A DNA stretch of 64,000 nucleotides from Campylobacter devanensis. GTDB taxonomy: Bacteria > Campylobacterota > Campylobacteria > Campylobacterales > Campylobacteraceae. The position numbers and the translations under genes are program-made. Shown one piece after another: positions 1 to 7,555 of the stretch (position 1 is its first letter; every line of letters begins with the position of its first letter). The stretch is taken from positions 62,001 to 126,000 of the forward strand of contig NZ_CP018788.1 of assembly GCF_002139915.1 (NCBI RefSeq). The letters run 5' to 3'. The notes under the pieces are model-generated. The model saw nothing but the letters and a program-made list of their open reading frames with translations, ran no database searches and was not told the origin of the DNA.

Positions 1-1
1 C

Positions 2-364
2 TCATTGCTTAAGATTTGTGAAATAGGCGAATTTGATGTAGAGCAGATCCAAAATAACCGTTTTGAGCTAGCTCGCAAATTTAGCTCTAAATTTCTTGCT
101 ACACTTATACTAAAAGGGGCAAATCCAATAATTGCTCAAAATGGCGTGCTCTATATAGCGCCACAGGGCAATGCAAAGTTAGCAGTTGGCGGTAGTGGCG
201 ATGCATTGGCCGGAATAATTTTAGCCTATTTAGCAGGTGGATTTAGCCCATTAAATTCGGCTATAAATGGCGTCCTAGCTCATCAAAAATCAGCTCAAAT
301 TTATAAGGGTAATAGCTATAGCTTTACCCCAAATGATATTATAGAAGGATTAAAATGGTTGTAA
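2..364 (+). CDS. nnr: ADP-dependent NAD(P)H-hydrate dehydratase, C-terminal part; 5' end outside the window
   Basis: The frame is open to the left edge, so only the last ~120 residues are visible. They carry the ribokinase-like core of the NAD(P)HX dehydratase family: LILKGANPIIA, then AVGGSGDALAGIILAYLAGG, where the GSGD segment holds the catalytic Asp and the nucleotide-binding glycines. The family repairs hydrated NAD(P)H in the cytosol, and in many bacteria it is fused to the epimerase in one protein; that N-terminal half would lie to the left. The stop codon overlaps the start of purN by 10 bases, so the two are probably co-transcribed. The fold assignment is firm; whether the full protein is bifunctional cannot be seen. 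Confidence 0.8.
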   Translation, partial: SLLKICEIGEFDVEQIQNNRFELARKFSSKFLATLILKGANPIIAQNGVLYIAPQGNAKLAVGGSGDALAGIILAYLAGGFSPLNSAINGVLAHQKSAQIYKGNSYSFTPNDIIEGLKWL

Positions 365-939
365 AAAATATTGCGGTTTTATTCAGTGGAAGTGGCTCGA
401 ATTTGCAAGCCATATTAGAAAAAGTTCATGGTAAGATTTTTAAAGGCATTAAGATTAATGTTGCTTTACTAATTTGTAATAATCCTGATGCTAAAGGGAT
501 TGAGCGTGCTAAGAAATTTGGTCTTGATACTGTGGTTATTAATCATAAAGATTATGCCAGTAGAGAGGAGTTTGATAAAGCAGTAGTTGATGAGATTAAT
601 AAATATAGTATTGATTTGACTATTTTAGCTGGATTTATGAGAATTCTTACGCCTATATTTACTGATAATATTAAAGCTATTAATTTACATCCAAGCATAT
701 TGCCACTATTTAAAGGAGCGCATGCTATAACAGATAGTTATCATAGCGATATGCAAATAGGTGGAGTAAGTGTACATTGGGTAAGTTCTGAGCTAGATGC
801 TGGAGAGATAATAGCACAAAAGACATTTGCTCGCAAAACAAAAACCCTGCAAGAGTGGGAGAAAAAAATTCATAAAATTGAGCATAAACTACTACCAAAA
901 ACAATTATAAAAATTCTAACAAAGGATAAAAATGCTTGA
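355..939 (+). CDS. purN: Phosphoribosylglycinamide formyltransferase
   Basis: This 194-residue protein is the right length for PurN, which transfers a formyl group from 10-formyl-tetrahydrofolate to GAR in purine synthesis. Visible family landmarks are the N-terminal phosphate-binding loop LFSGSGSNLQAI, LAGFMRILTPIF, the catalytic stretch INLHPSILPLFKGAHA with its Asn and His, and the later SELDAGEII with the catalytic Asp. The start ATG overlaps the previous gene by 10 bases, and its own end overlaps the next start by 8 bases, so translation is probably coupled across all three genes. Nothing looks damaged. Confidence 0.95.
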   Translation: MVVKNIAVLFSGSGSNLQAILEKVHGKIFKGIKINVALLICNNPDAKGIERAKKFGLDTVVINHKDYASREEFDKAVVDEINKYSIDLTILAGFMRILTPIFTDNIKAINLHPSILPLFKGAHAITDSYHSDMQIGGVSVHWVSSELDAGEIIAQKTFARKTKTLQEWEKKIHKIEHKLLPKTIIKILTKDKNA

Positions 940-1651
940 GTGGATCTATATGCCCGAGGCGTGGATTAGCTTAATGACGCTAACTGCACTTGAGATAGTT
1001 TTGGGTATTGATAATATCATATTTATAGCAATTTTATGTGGCAAATTGCCAAATGAACAAAGAGATCGTGCCAGGGTAGTTGGTCTTGGGCTTGCAATGA
1101 TAACTAGAATATTATTATTACTTAGCCTATTTTGGATTATGAAGCTTACTACGCCGCTATTTAGCGTGATAGGGCAAGAAATTTCAGGGCGTGATATCGT
1201 ATTGATTGCTGGTGGGTTGTTTTTGATAGCTAAATCCACTCTTGAATTACATTCACACGCAGTAGGTGAAAATGAAGAACAAAGTATGGCTAGCAAGGCT
1301 GGAGCTGGCTTTATGATGATTATTATTCAGATTGCTGTACTTGATATTGTCTTTTCGCTTGATAGCGTGATTACAGCCGTAGGTATGGCCGATCATATAG
1401 AGATTATGATATTAGCCGTTATATTAGCAGTTGGTGTGATGTTGCTTGCTAGTGGCGCTATTAGTAGATTTGTGGAGTCCAATCCGACTATTAAAGTTTT
1501 AGCTCTTGCGTTTTTGATTTTAATAGGCGTGGCGCTAGTGGGCGAAGGGTTGGAGTTTCATATACCAAAAGGTTATATATATTTTGCTATGGCATTCTCT
1601 TTGGTAGTAGAGATGATAAATCTTTATTCAAGAAAAAAGAGAGTAAATTAA
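932..1651 (+). CDS. TerC-family integral membrane protein
   Basis: A 239-residue polytopic membrane protein of the TerC/Alx/YoaE family. The first helix carries the signature LEIVLGIDNIIFI with paired acidic residues; a second acidic copy, VLDIVFSLDSVI, occurs near residue 140, as expected for the internal repeat of this family. About seven hydrophobic segments are visible. Members export manganese or other divalent metals, or help metalate secreted proteins; the substrate here is inference. It overlaps purN by 8 bases and has no functional link to purine synthesis. A tRNA promoter follows within 50 bases. Confidence 0.85.
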   Translation: MLEWIYMPEAWISLMTLTALEIVLGIDNIIFIAILCGKLPNEQRDRARVVGLGLAMITRILLLLSLFWIMKLTTPLFSVIGQEISGRDIVLIAGGLFLIAKSTLELHSHAVGENEEQSMASKAGAGFMMIIIQIAVLDIVFSLDSVITAVGMADHIEIMILAVILAVGVMLLASGAISRFVESNPTIKVLALAFLILIGVALVGEGLEFHIPKGYIYFAMAFSLVVEMINLYSRKKRVN

Positions 1652-1700
1652 TAATACTGCTTAAATTTGGAATAATTTTTCAAATTTAAGCTAAATTTAA

Positions 1701-1729
1701 TTGACAAATGATTTTTTTTTGTATATAAT
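1701..1729 (+). promoter_or_regulatory. Sigma-70 promoter of the tRNA cluster
   Basis: TTGACA at 1701-1706 and TATAAT at 1724-1729 are separated by 17 bases, an unusually complete sigma-70 promoter for this AT-rich genome, where the -35 box is usually degenerate. The T-run between them adds intrinsic curvature. The first tRNA begins 35 bases downstream. Confidence 0.85.
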
Positions 1730-1764
1730 TTCAGCTCTTTATTTGAAATAGCGAGACTATACTT

Positions 1765-1842
1765 CGGGGTGTAGCGCAGTCTGGTTAGCGCACTTGGTTT
1801 GGGACCAAGGGGCCGAAGGTTCGAATCCTTTCACCCCGACCA
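1765..1842 (+). tRNA. tRNA-Pro(UGG)
   Basis: A complete cloverleaf with the acceptor stem CGGGGTG / CACCCCG and an encoded CCA end. The anticodon loop TTTGGGA between CTTGG and CCAAG gives anticodon TGG. First of five closely packed tRNAs behind one promoter. Confidence 0.95.
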
Positions 1843-1845
1843 TGT

Positions 1846-1923
1846 GGTGAGTGTAGCTCAGTCGGTTAGAGCATCAGATTGTGGTCCTGAGGGTCGTGGG
1901 TTCGATTCCCATCACTCACCCCA
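1846..1923 (+). tRNA. tRNA-His(GUG)
   Basis: Acceptor stem GTGAGTG / CACTCAC with the extra 5' G (position -1) opposite C73, the identity element of tRNA-His. Anticodon GTG sits in the loop ATTGTGG. CCA is encoded. Only 3 bases separate it from tRNA-Pro. Confidence 0.95.
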
Positions 1924-1939
1924 TTTATATGAGGAGACT

Positions 1940-2016
1940 GCGCTTGTAGCTCAATTGGATAGAGCGACAGACTTCGGATCTGTAGGTTGTGGGTTCGAGT
2001 CCTACCTGGCGCACCA
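1940..2016 (+). tRNA. tRNA-Arg(UCG)
   Basis: Anticodon TCG in the loop CTTCGGA, standard D and T arms, encoded CCA. The acceptor stem GCGCTTG / CTGGCGC contains one U-U mismatch at the sixth pair plus a G-U; the remaining arms are regular, so I regard it as functional. Confidence 0.93.
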
Positions 2017-2046
2017 CTTTCAAATATAAGAGCTGAGTTTTCATAT

Positions 2047-2123
2047 GCGCTCATAGCTCAGCTGGATAGAGCAACGGCCTTCTAAGCCGTAGGCCAGAGG
2101 TTCGAATCCTCTTGGGCGTACCA
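2047..2123 (+). tRNA. tRNA-Arg(UCU)
   Basis: Anticodon TCT in the loop CTTCTAA between GGC- and GCC-type stems; acceptor GCGCTCA pairs with TGGGCGT allowing two G-U pairs; encoded CCA. A second Arg isoacceptor beside tRNA-Arg(UCG). Confidence 0.93.
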
Positions 2124-2161
2124 CCTTGTTAAGTTTTTGCTTGACAAACCTTATTATTGTT

Positions 2162-2246
2162 GCGGATGTGGTGAAATTGGCAGACACGCCAGACTTAGGA
2201 TCTGGTGCCTTACGGTGTGGAGGTTCAAGTCCTCTCGTCCGCACCA
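2162..2246 (+). tRNA. tRNA-Leu(UAG)
   Basis: An 85-base class II tRNA with a long variable arm. Anticodon TAG lies in ACTTAGGA; acceptor GCGGATG pairs with CGTCCGC; CCA is encoded. Last gene of the tRNA cluster. A T-rich stretch follows but no clear terminator hairpin. Confidence 0.94.
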
Positions 2247-2677
2247 TTACTACTTTTTATCACTTTTTTAAATTTACATAAATCACGAAAAAACCTTAAA
2301 ATCACATTACGAAATAAATTAAGCTTTTATTTTGATATTTTTTCACTCAAAAATATACCTAAAAGAAAATACAAAATTCTAAAATGAAAAGTTATACAAT
2401 GCTATAATCAGCCAAAAGCCATCACACCACTACAAGGCCAAAAAGTCAATATCTAGATATAAATTTTCAAATTTCTAAATTACCTCCAAAAATCATTTTA
2501 AATTTAGTCCAAAATCTCTTTAATATCGCTCAATGGCGATGAAATAAAAATAGGCAAAATAGCAAATTTATACTAGATTAAGCTAAATCAAATATCAAAT
2601 TTAAATTAATGAAATTCGCTACGCATAAAAATATAAATATTAAAAAAAATTTATGTTTAAGGCGAGTATAATAACTA
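2247..2677. other. Non-coding stretch between tRNA cluster and carbonic anhydrase gene
   Basis: About 430 bases of very AT-rich sequence without a credible gene. A TATAAT at 2403-2408 resembles a promoter -10 box facing right, but no gene follows it closely. I see no other structure until the palindrome at 2678. Confidence 0.5.
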
Positions 2678-2724
2678 AATAATTTTAATCATATAATTAA
2701 ATTAATTATATGATTAAAATTATT
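2678..2724. repeat. Perfect 23-bp inverted repeat with one-base spacer in the carbonic anhydrase leader
   Basis: Positions 2678-2700 and 2702-2724 are exact reverse complements around a single A at 2701. The repeat ends 25 bases before the GTG start at 2750, upstream of the AGGAG ribosome site at 2739-2743. It is almost entirely A/T and has no following T-run, so it is not a typical terminator. It could form a cruciform, a leader hairpin, or a dimeric regulator site. Confidence 0.85.
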
Positions 2725-2749
2725 TTTAAATTCACTCTAAGGAGAAATT

Positions 2750-3493
2750 GTGAGATTTTTAGCTATTTTGCTTTTTGGTTTTTTAATTGGTGCGAGTGGT
2801 TATAATACTCATCATGGTGCGCCACATTGGGGTTATAGCGGTGATGGATCGCCAGAGCATTGGGGAGATTTGGCGGATGAATTTCGCACCTGTAAATATG
2901 GCAAAAATCAATCGCCAATTAATATAACTCAAGCTGAGAAATCTACGCTACAAAAGCCTATATTTGATTATAAAAATAGCTCAAAAGAGCTTATCAATAA
3001 CGGACACACTTTACAAGTGAACTTCAATCCAGGTAGCACCCTAACATTTCAAAACAAAAAATTCGAGCTTTTACAGATGCATTTTCACACGCCATCAGAA
3101 TATACTTTTGATAAAAAGCACTATCCTATGGTGGCTCATTTGGTTCATAAGGCTAGTGATGGGGAGCTTTTGGTATTGGCGATTATGTTTGATAAAGGTG
3201 GTGAAAATCCTGTGATTAAAGAGATTTGGGCGGACGCACCTACTAAGGTTGGGGAGAGTAGAAAACTAGCGAATTTAGCCTTAAACGACCTAGTCAAAAA
3301 TCTTCAAAATTATGTTGAGCTAGTTGGCTCACTTACTACGCCACCATGCTCTGAGGGTGTGATTTGGCTAATAAATCGTGGCAACGCCTTTGCTTCAGAT
3401 GAACAGATTAAATTTTTTACTAATATAATAGGTCAAAACAATCGCCCAACCCAAGATATCAATGGCCGAAAAATCCTAGAAGTATCTAAATAA
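2750..3493 (+). CDS. cah: Periplasmic alpha-class carbonic anhydrase
   Basis: A 247-residue alpha carbonic anhydrase that interconverts CO2 and bicarbonate. An N-terminal signal peptide (about residues 1-17, a hydrophobic run after MRF) predicts a periplasmic location. The zinc ligands are seen as LQMHFHTPSEY and, further on, AHLVHK; KNQSPINI near residue 57 and LTTPPCSEGVIW near residue 200 are the other family hallmarks. The GTG start is supported by AGGAG 7 bases upstream. It stands alone between two intergenic regions and is preceded by the long palindrome at 2678-2724, which is a candidate control element. Confidence 0.93.
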   Translation: MRFLAILLFGFLIGASGYNTHHGAPHWGYSGDGSPEHWGDLADEFRTCKYGKNQSPINITQAEKSTLQKPIFDYKNSSKELINNGHTLQVNFNPGSTLTFQNKKFELLQMHFHTPSEYTFDKKHYPMVAHLVHKASDGELLVLAIMFDKGGENPVIKEIWADAPTKVGESRKLANLALNDLVKNLQNYVELVGSLTTPPCSEGVIWLINRGNAFASDEQIKFFTNIIGQNNRPTQDINGRKILEVSK

Positions 3494-3771
3494 ATTTATA
3501 TCCATTCTTAAATCACCACCACCCAACAACCGCTCAATTCGGGCGGCCTCCTATTACTATCAGTCGCTAACACCATCGGCTTCTTTTTTACCATTGCCAA
3601 ATTCCGCCGTAGTATCCAAATTCCGCCACCCAACCCTAAAAACGCTACACAAAAAGCCAAATTTCCTATCTATTCGCACAAAATTAGATTAAAATATTGT
3701 AATTTAACTAATGAAAATATATAATACAAGCCAAAAAACGCTATCAAAATCAAATTTAAAAGGCAATCAAA

Positions 3772-5371
3772 ATGGCAAGCAACCAACCAAAGAGAAGAGT
3801 TACATAAAGCGATATGGTCCATCGCTGATGATTTGAGAGGTTCAGTGGATGGCTGGGATTTTAAGCAGTATGTGCTAGGTATTATGTTTTATAGATATAT
3901 ATCAGAAAATATAGCAAATTATATAAATGAAGGGGAGAGAGAAGCGACAGGCGATACCACTTTTGATTATGCGAATTTAGAAGATAGCAAGGCTGAGTTT
4001 GAAAGGGATAATCTTGTTACAGAAAAGGGATTTTTCATTCGTCCTTCAGAGTTGTTTTGTAATGTGATTAAATCAGCTAAAAGCGATAGCGCTATATTTA
4101 CAGATAGCGAGGGCAAAACGAAAAATATAAAAGATAATTTAAATGAATATTTAGAAATGATATTTAACAATATCGAAAACTCCGCCAAAGGCACGCAGAG
4201 TGAAGATGACTTTTCTGGGTTATTTGATGATATAGATGTCAATAGCAATAAGCTAGGCACCACAGTTGCTAAAAGAAATGAAAAACTTCTAAAAATATTA
4301 GATGGAATAGCTGGGATAAATCTAGATTATAAGGATAATGATATAGACGCATTTGGGGATGCTTATGAGTTTTTAATGTCTATGTATGCTTCAAATGCTG
4401 GTAAATCAGGTGGAGAGTTTTACACACCACAAGAGGTTAGCGAGCTACTGACCAAACTCGCTATTTTAGATAAAAAAGAGGTTAATAAGGTTTATGACCC
4501 AGCTTGTGGAAGTGGGTCATTGCTTTTGAAATCTGCGAAAATTTTAGGCAAAGAAAATGTAAGAAATGGCTTTTATGGTCAAGAGATAAATTTAACCACC
4601 TATAACCTTTGTAGGATTAATATGTTTTTACACGATATTGGTTATGATAAATTTAACATAGCTTGCGAAGATACTTTGACCATGCCTAAACACTGGGATG
4701 ATGAGCCATTTGAGGTGATAGTATCTAATCCACCATACTCGATCAAATGGGCTGGAGATGATAATGCCATTTTGATAAATGATGAGCGCTACTCTCCGGC
4801 TGGAGTTTTAGCACCCAAGTCAAAAGCGGATTTTGCCTTTATAATGCACTCATTATCTTGGCTAGCACCTAATGGCACAGCTTCTATAGTATGCTTTCCT
4901 GGGATATTATATCGAGGCGGAGCAGAACAAAAGATTAGAAGATATCTAATCGATAATAATTTTATTGATTCGATTATCCAACTACCCGATAATCTCTTTT
5001 TTGGGACAAGTATAGCAACTTGTATAATGGTATTAAAAAAGGGCAAAAAAGATAATAGCACACTCTTTATCAACGCTTCTAAAGAGTGCGTCAAAATAAC
5101 TAATAACAATAGATTAACTGATAAAAATATAGATAATATAGTTAAAATATTTAAAGATAGAAAAGATATCAACCACATTGCCAAATTAATCCCAAACAAA
5201 GAGATATCAGAGAATAACTACAACCTATCAGTATCAACCTATGTAGAACAAGAAGACACAAGAGAAAAAATAGATATAGTAAAGCTAAATAATGAAATAG
5301 CCCAAATAGTAGCTAGAGAGAACGAGCTTCGCAATGAAATAGATAAAATCATTTTAGAAATCGAGGCGTAA
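3772..5371 (+). CDS. hsdM: Type I restriction-modification DNA methyltransferase subunit, frameshifted near the start
   Basis: The methylation subunit of a type I R-M complex. The AdoMet-binding motif appears as VYDPACGSGSLLL and the N6-adenine catalytic motif as SNPPYS; the C-terminal region ends in a short coiled coil. The natural start appears to be ATG 3772 (AAAAGG just upstream), giving MASNQ, but one extra base between 3784 and 3791 shifts the frame to a stop. The reading frame that continues begins at codon QREELHKAIW and has its first usable start only at TTG 3833. The protein is therefore either about 20 residues short or not made unless the extra base is an error. hsdS follows after 3 bases. 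Confidence 0.88.
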
Positions 5372-5374
5372 TCT

Positions 5375-6505
5375 ATGAGTAAATTAGAAGAATTAATCAA
5401 TAAATTATGCCCAAATGGGGTGGAATTTAAAACTATTGGAGAGTTGTTTGATGTAAGAAATGGTTATACTCCTTCTAAAAATAATGATGAATATTGGGAA
5501 AACGGAGATATATCTTGGTATAGAATGGAAGACATTAGAGCAAATGGGAAAATTTTAAATGATTCAATACAGCATATTACTAAAAAAGCAGTAAAAAATA
5601 AGTTATTCCCTAAAAATTCTTTAATGGTTGCAACGACTGCAACTATTGGTATTCACGCATTAATTAAAAACGACTTTGTTTGTAATCAGCAATTAACTTG
5701 TGTATCAATAAAAGAAAAAAACAAAGAAAAATTAAATATAAAATTTTGCTTTTATTATTTTGATATTATAGATGAAGAATGTGTAAGAATTGCTAATCAG
5801 GGTGGAGGAATGCCAATAGTTAGTTTAGAAAAAATGAAAAAATTAAGATTTCCTGTGCCTCCGTTGGAAGTGCAATGTGAAATTGTCCGTATATTGGATA
5901 ATTTCACATTGCTTTCAGCAGAGCTTTCAGCTAGGCAAAAGCAATATGAGTATTATTCAAAAGAATTATTCAATTTTAATGATGATGTTGAATTTATTAG
6001 TTTAGAATCAATTGCAGATATAGGTACGGGTAGTAGTAATACAAATGAAGCAGTTGAAGATGGACAATATCCGTTTTATGTTCGTTCTCAACAAGTGTAT
6101 TATAAAAATAATTATGAGTACGATGATAATTCTATAATAACATCAGGTGATGGAGTAGGAGTTGGAAAAATATTTCATTACACTGATGGAAAATATGCAT
6201 TACATCAAAGAGCATACAGAATTAATATAACAAACAATAAAGTAAATTCAAAATATTTTTATTATTATATGAAGTCAACATTTTATGATTATATACAAAA
6301 AAATGCTTTTAATTCTTCTGTAACATCTATTAGGAGACCTATGTTAAATAAGTATCCAGTACCTATACTATCATTAGAAAAACAAAATAAGATAGTAAAT
6401 ATTTTAGAAAAATTTGAAAAATTATGTAACGATATTTCTGAAGGTCTTCCAGCTGAAATAGAAGCAAGAAAAAGCAATATGAGTATTATAGAGATAAATT
6501 ACTAA
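5375..6505 (+). CDS. hsdS: Type I restriction-modification specificity subunit
   Basis: A 376-residue HsdS protein, which sets the DNA sequence recognised by the HsdM/HsdR complex. Two target-recognition domains are visible: the first begins FKTIGELFDVRNGYTPSK and ends with VSLEKMKKLRFPVPPLEVQ, the second begins FISLESIADIGTGSS and ends with RPMLNKYPVPILSLEKQ. The two PVP-type ends precede the conserved helical spacers that set the distance between half-sites. The length is a little short of the common ~400 but both halves are complete. It lies 3 bases after hsdM. The target site cannot be read from sequence. Confidence 0.92.
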   Translation: MSKLEELINKLCPNGVEFKTIGELFDVRNGYTPSKNNDEYWENGDISWYRMEDIRANGKILNDSIQHITKKAVKNKLFPKNSLMVATTATIGIHALIKNDFVCNQQLTCVSIKEKNKEKLNIKFCFYYFDIIDEECVRIANQGGGMPIVSLEKMKKLRFPVPPLEVQCEIVRILDNFTLLSAELSARQKQYEYYSKELFNFNDDVEFISLESIADIGTGSSNTNEAVEDGQYPFYVRSQQVYYKNNYEYDDNSIITSGDGVGVGKIFHYTDGKYALHQRAYRINITNNKVNSKYFYYYMKSTFYDYIQKNAFNSSVTSIRRPMLNKYPVPILSLEKQNKIVNILEKFEKLCNDISEGLPAEIEARKSNMSIIEINY

Positions 6506-6552
6506 CCTTTAAGGAATTAAAAGCTAATTAACAATAACAATAAAGGATGATT

Positions 6553-7554
6553 TTGGAAGAAAATAGCATTATAATCTATACGCCAGAAGATGGTAGCGCT
6601 GAAATAGATGTTAGATTAATTGATGAAACAGTATGGCTTAATCAAGAGCAATTAGTTAAGCTGTATGATAGTAGCAAATCTAATGTTTCAGAACACATTA
6701 AAAATATTTTTAGTGATGGCGAACTTGAAGAAAATTTAGTTGTTCGGTTTTTCCGAACAACTGCAAACGATGGTAAAAATTATAATGTAAAATATTATAA
6801 TTTAGATATGATAATTTCACTTGGATATAGGATAAAATCCAAAGTAGCAACTAATTTTAGAAGATGGGCGACTCAAAAGTTAAAAGAGTATTTGATAAAA
6901 GGTTTTACTATAGATGATGAAAGACTAAAAGGAAATGGCGGTGGGAGTTATTGGAAAGAATTATTAGATAGAATTCGAGATATTCGTTCTTCTGAAAAAG
7001 TGCTTTATAGACAAGTTTTGGATCTTTATGCGACTAGTGTTGATTATGATCCAAAAAGCGAAGAATCAATCGAATTTTTTAAAATAGTACAAAACAAGCT
7101 ACATTATGCTACACATGGTCATACCGCAGCTGAGATTATTTATCAAAGAGCTGATGCCAAAAAAGAATTTATGGGATTAAAAAATTTTAAAGGCAAATTT
7201 CCTGTGTGGAGTGATGTGAAAATAGCCAAAAATTACTTAGATGAAAATGAATTAAAAATTTTAAATAATCTAGTTTCAGGTTATTTTGATTTAGCAGAAA
7301 TCAATGCTTTTGAACATAAACCAATGTATATGAGTGATTATATTTCAATGTTAGACTCTGTGCTTACATCTGGAAACAGACAAATATTAACTGGTGCGGG
7401 AAATATAAGCCACGAACAAGCTTTAAAAAAAGCTAAAAACGAATATTTGAAATACCAAAATAACGAACTATCCCCAGTTGAAGAAGAGTATATAAAAAGT
7501 TTAAAAAAAGCCGAAAAAGAAGCTAAAAATCAAATAAGAAAAATGGGAAAATAA
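6553..7554 (+). CDS. RhuM-family protein within the type I R-M operon
   Basis: A protein of about 333 residues of the RhuM (Virulence_RhuM) family. The N-terminal part, VWLNQEQLVKLYDSSKSNVSEH, looks like a DNA-binding winged helix, followed by RFFRTTANDGKNYNVKYYNLDMI-type residues typical of the family; the middle carries YATHGHTAAEIIYQRADAKKEFMGL, resembling the Fic/DOC-like core of the family, and the C-terminus is lysine rich. A start at ATG 6547 is possible, but AAAGGA at 6542-6547 is well spaced only for TTG 6553. It sits between hsdS and hsdR, 1 base before hsdR, so it is likely co-expressed. Its role is unknown; association with restriction suggests an accessory or regulatory part. Confidence 0.82.
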   Translation: MEENSIIIYTPEDGSAEIDVRLIDETVWLNQEQLVKLYDSSKSNVSEHIKNIFSDGELEENLVVRFFRTTANDGKNYNVKYYNLDMIISLGYRIKSKVATNFRRWATQKLKEYLIKGFTIDDERLKGNGGGSYWKELLDRIRDIRSSEKVLYRQVLDLYATSVDYDPKSEESIEFFKIVQNKLHYATHGHTAAEIIYQRADAKKEFMGLKNFKGKFPVWSDVKIAKNYLDENELKILNNLVSGYFDLAEINAFEHKPMYMSDYISMLDSVLTSGNRQILTGAGNISHEQALKKAKNEYLKYQNNELSPVEEEYIKSLKKAEKEAKNQIRKMGK

Positions 7555-7555
7555 T

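Noticed and set aside
1940-2016. tRNA-Arg(UCG) as a pseudogene because of a U-U pair in the acceptor stem
   Set aside because: One mismatch is tolerated and the remaining structure, anticodon arm and CCA are intact.
1799-2247. Open frames on both strands over the tRNA cluster
   Set aside because: They run through five well-formed tRNAs; translations are those of tRNA sequence and have no ribosome sites.
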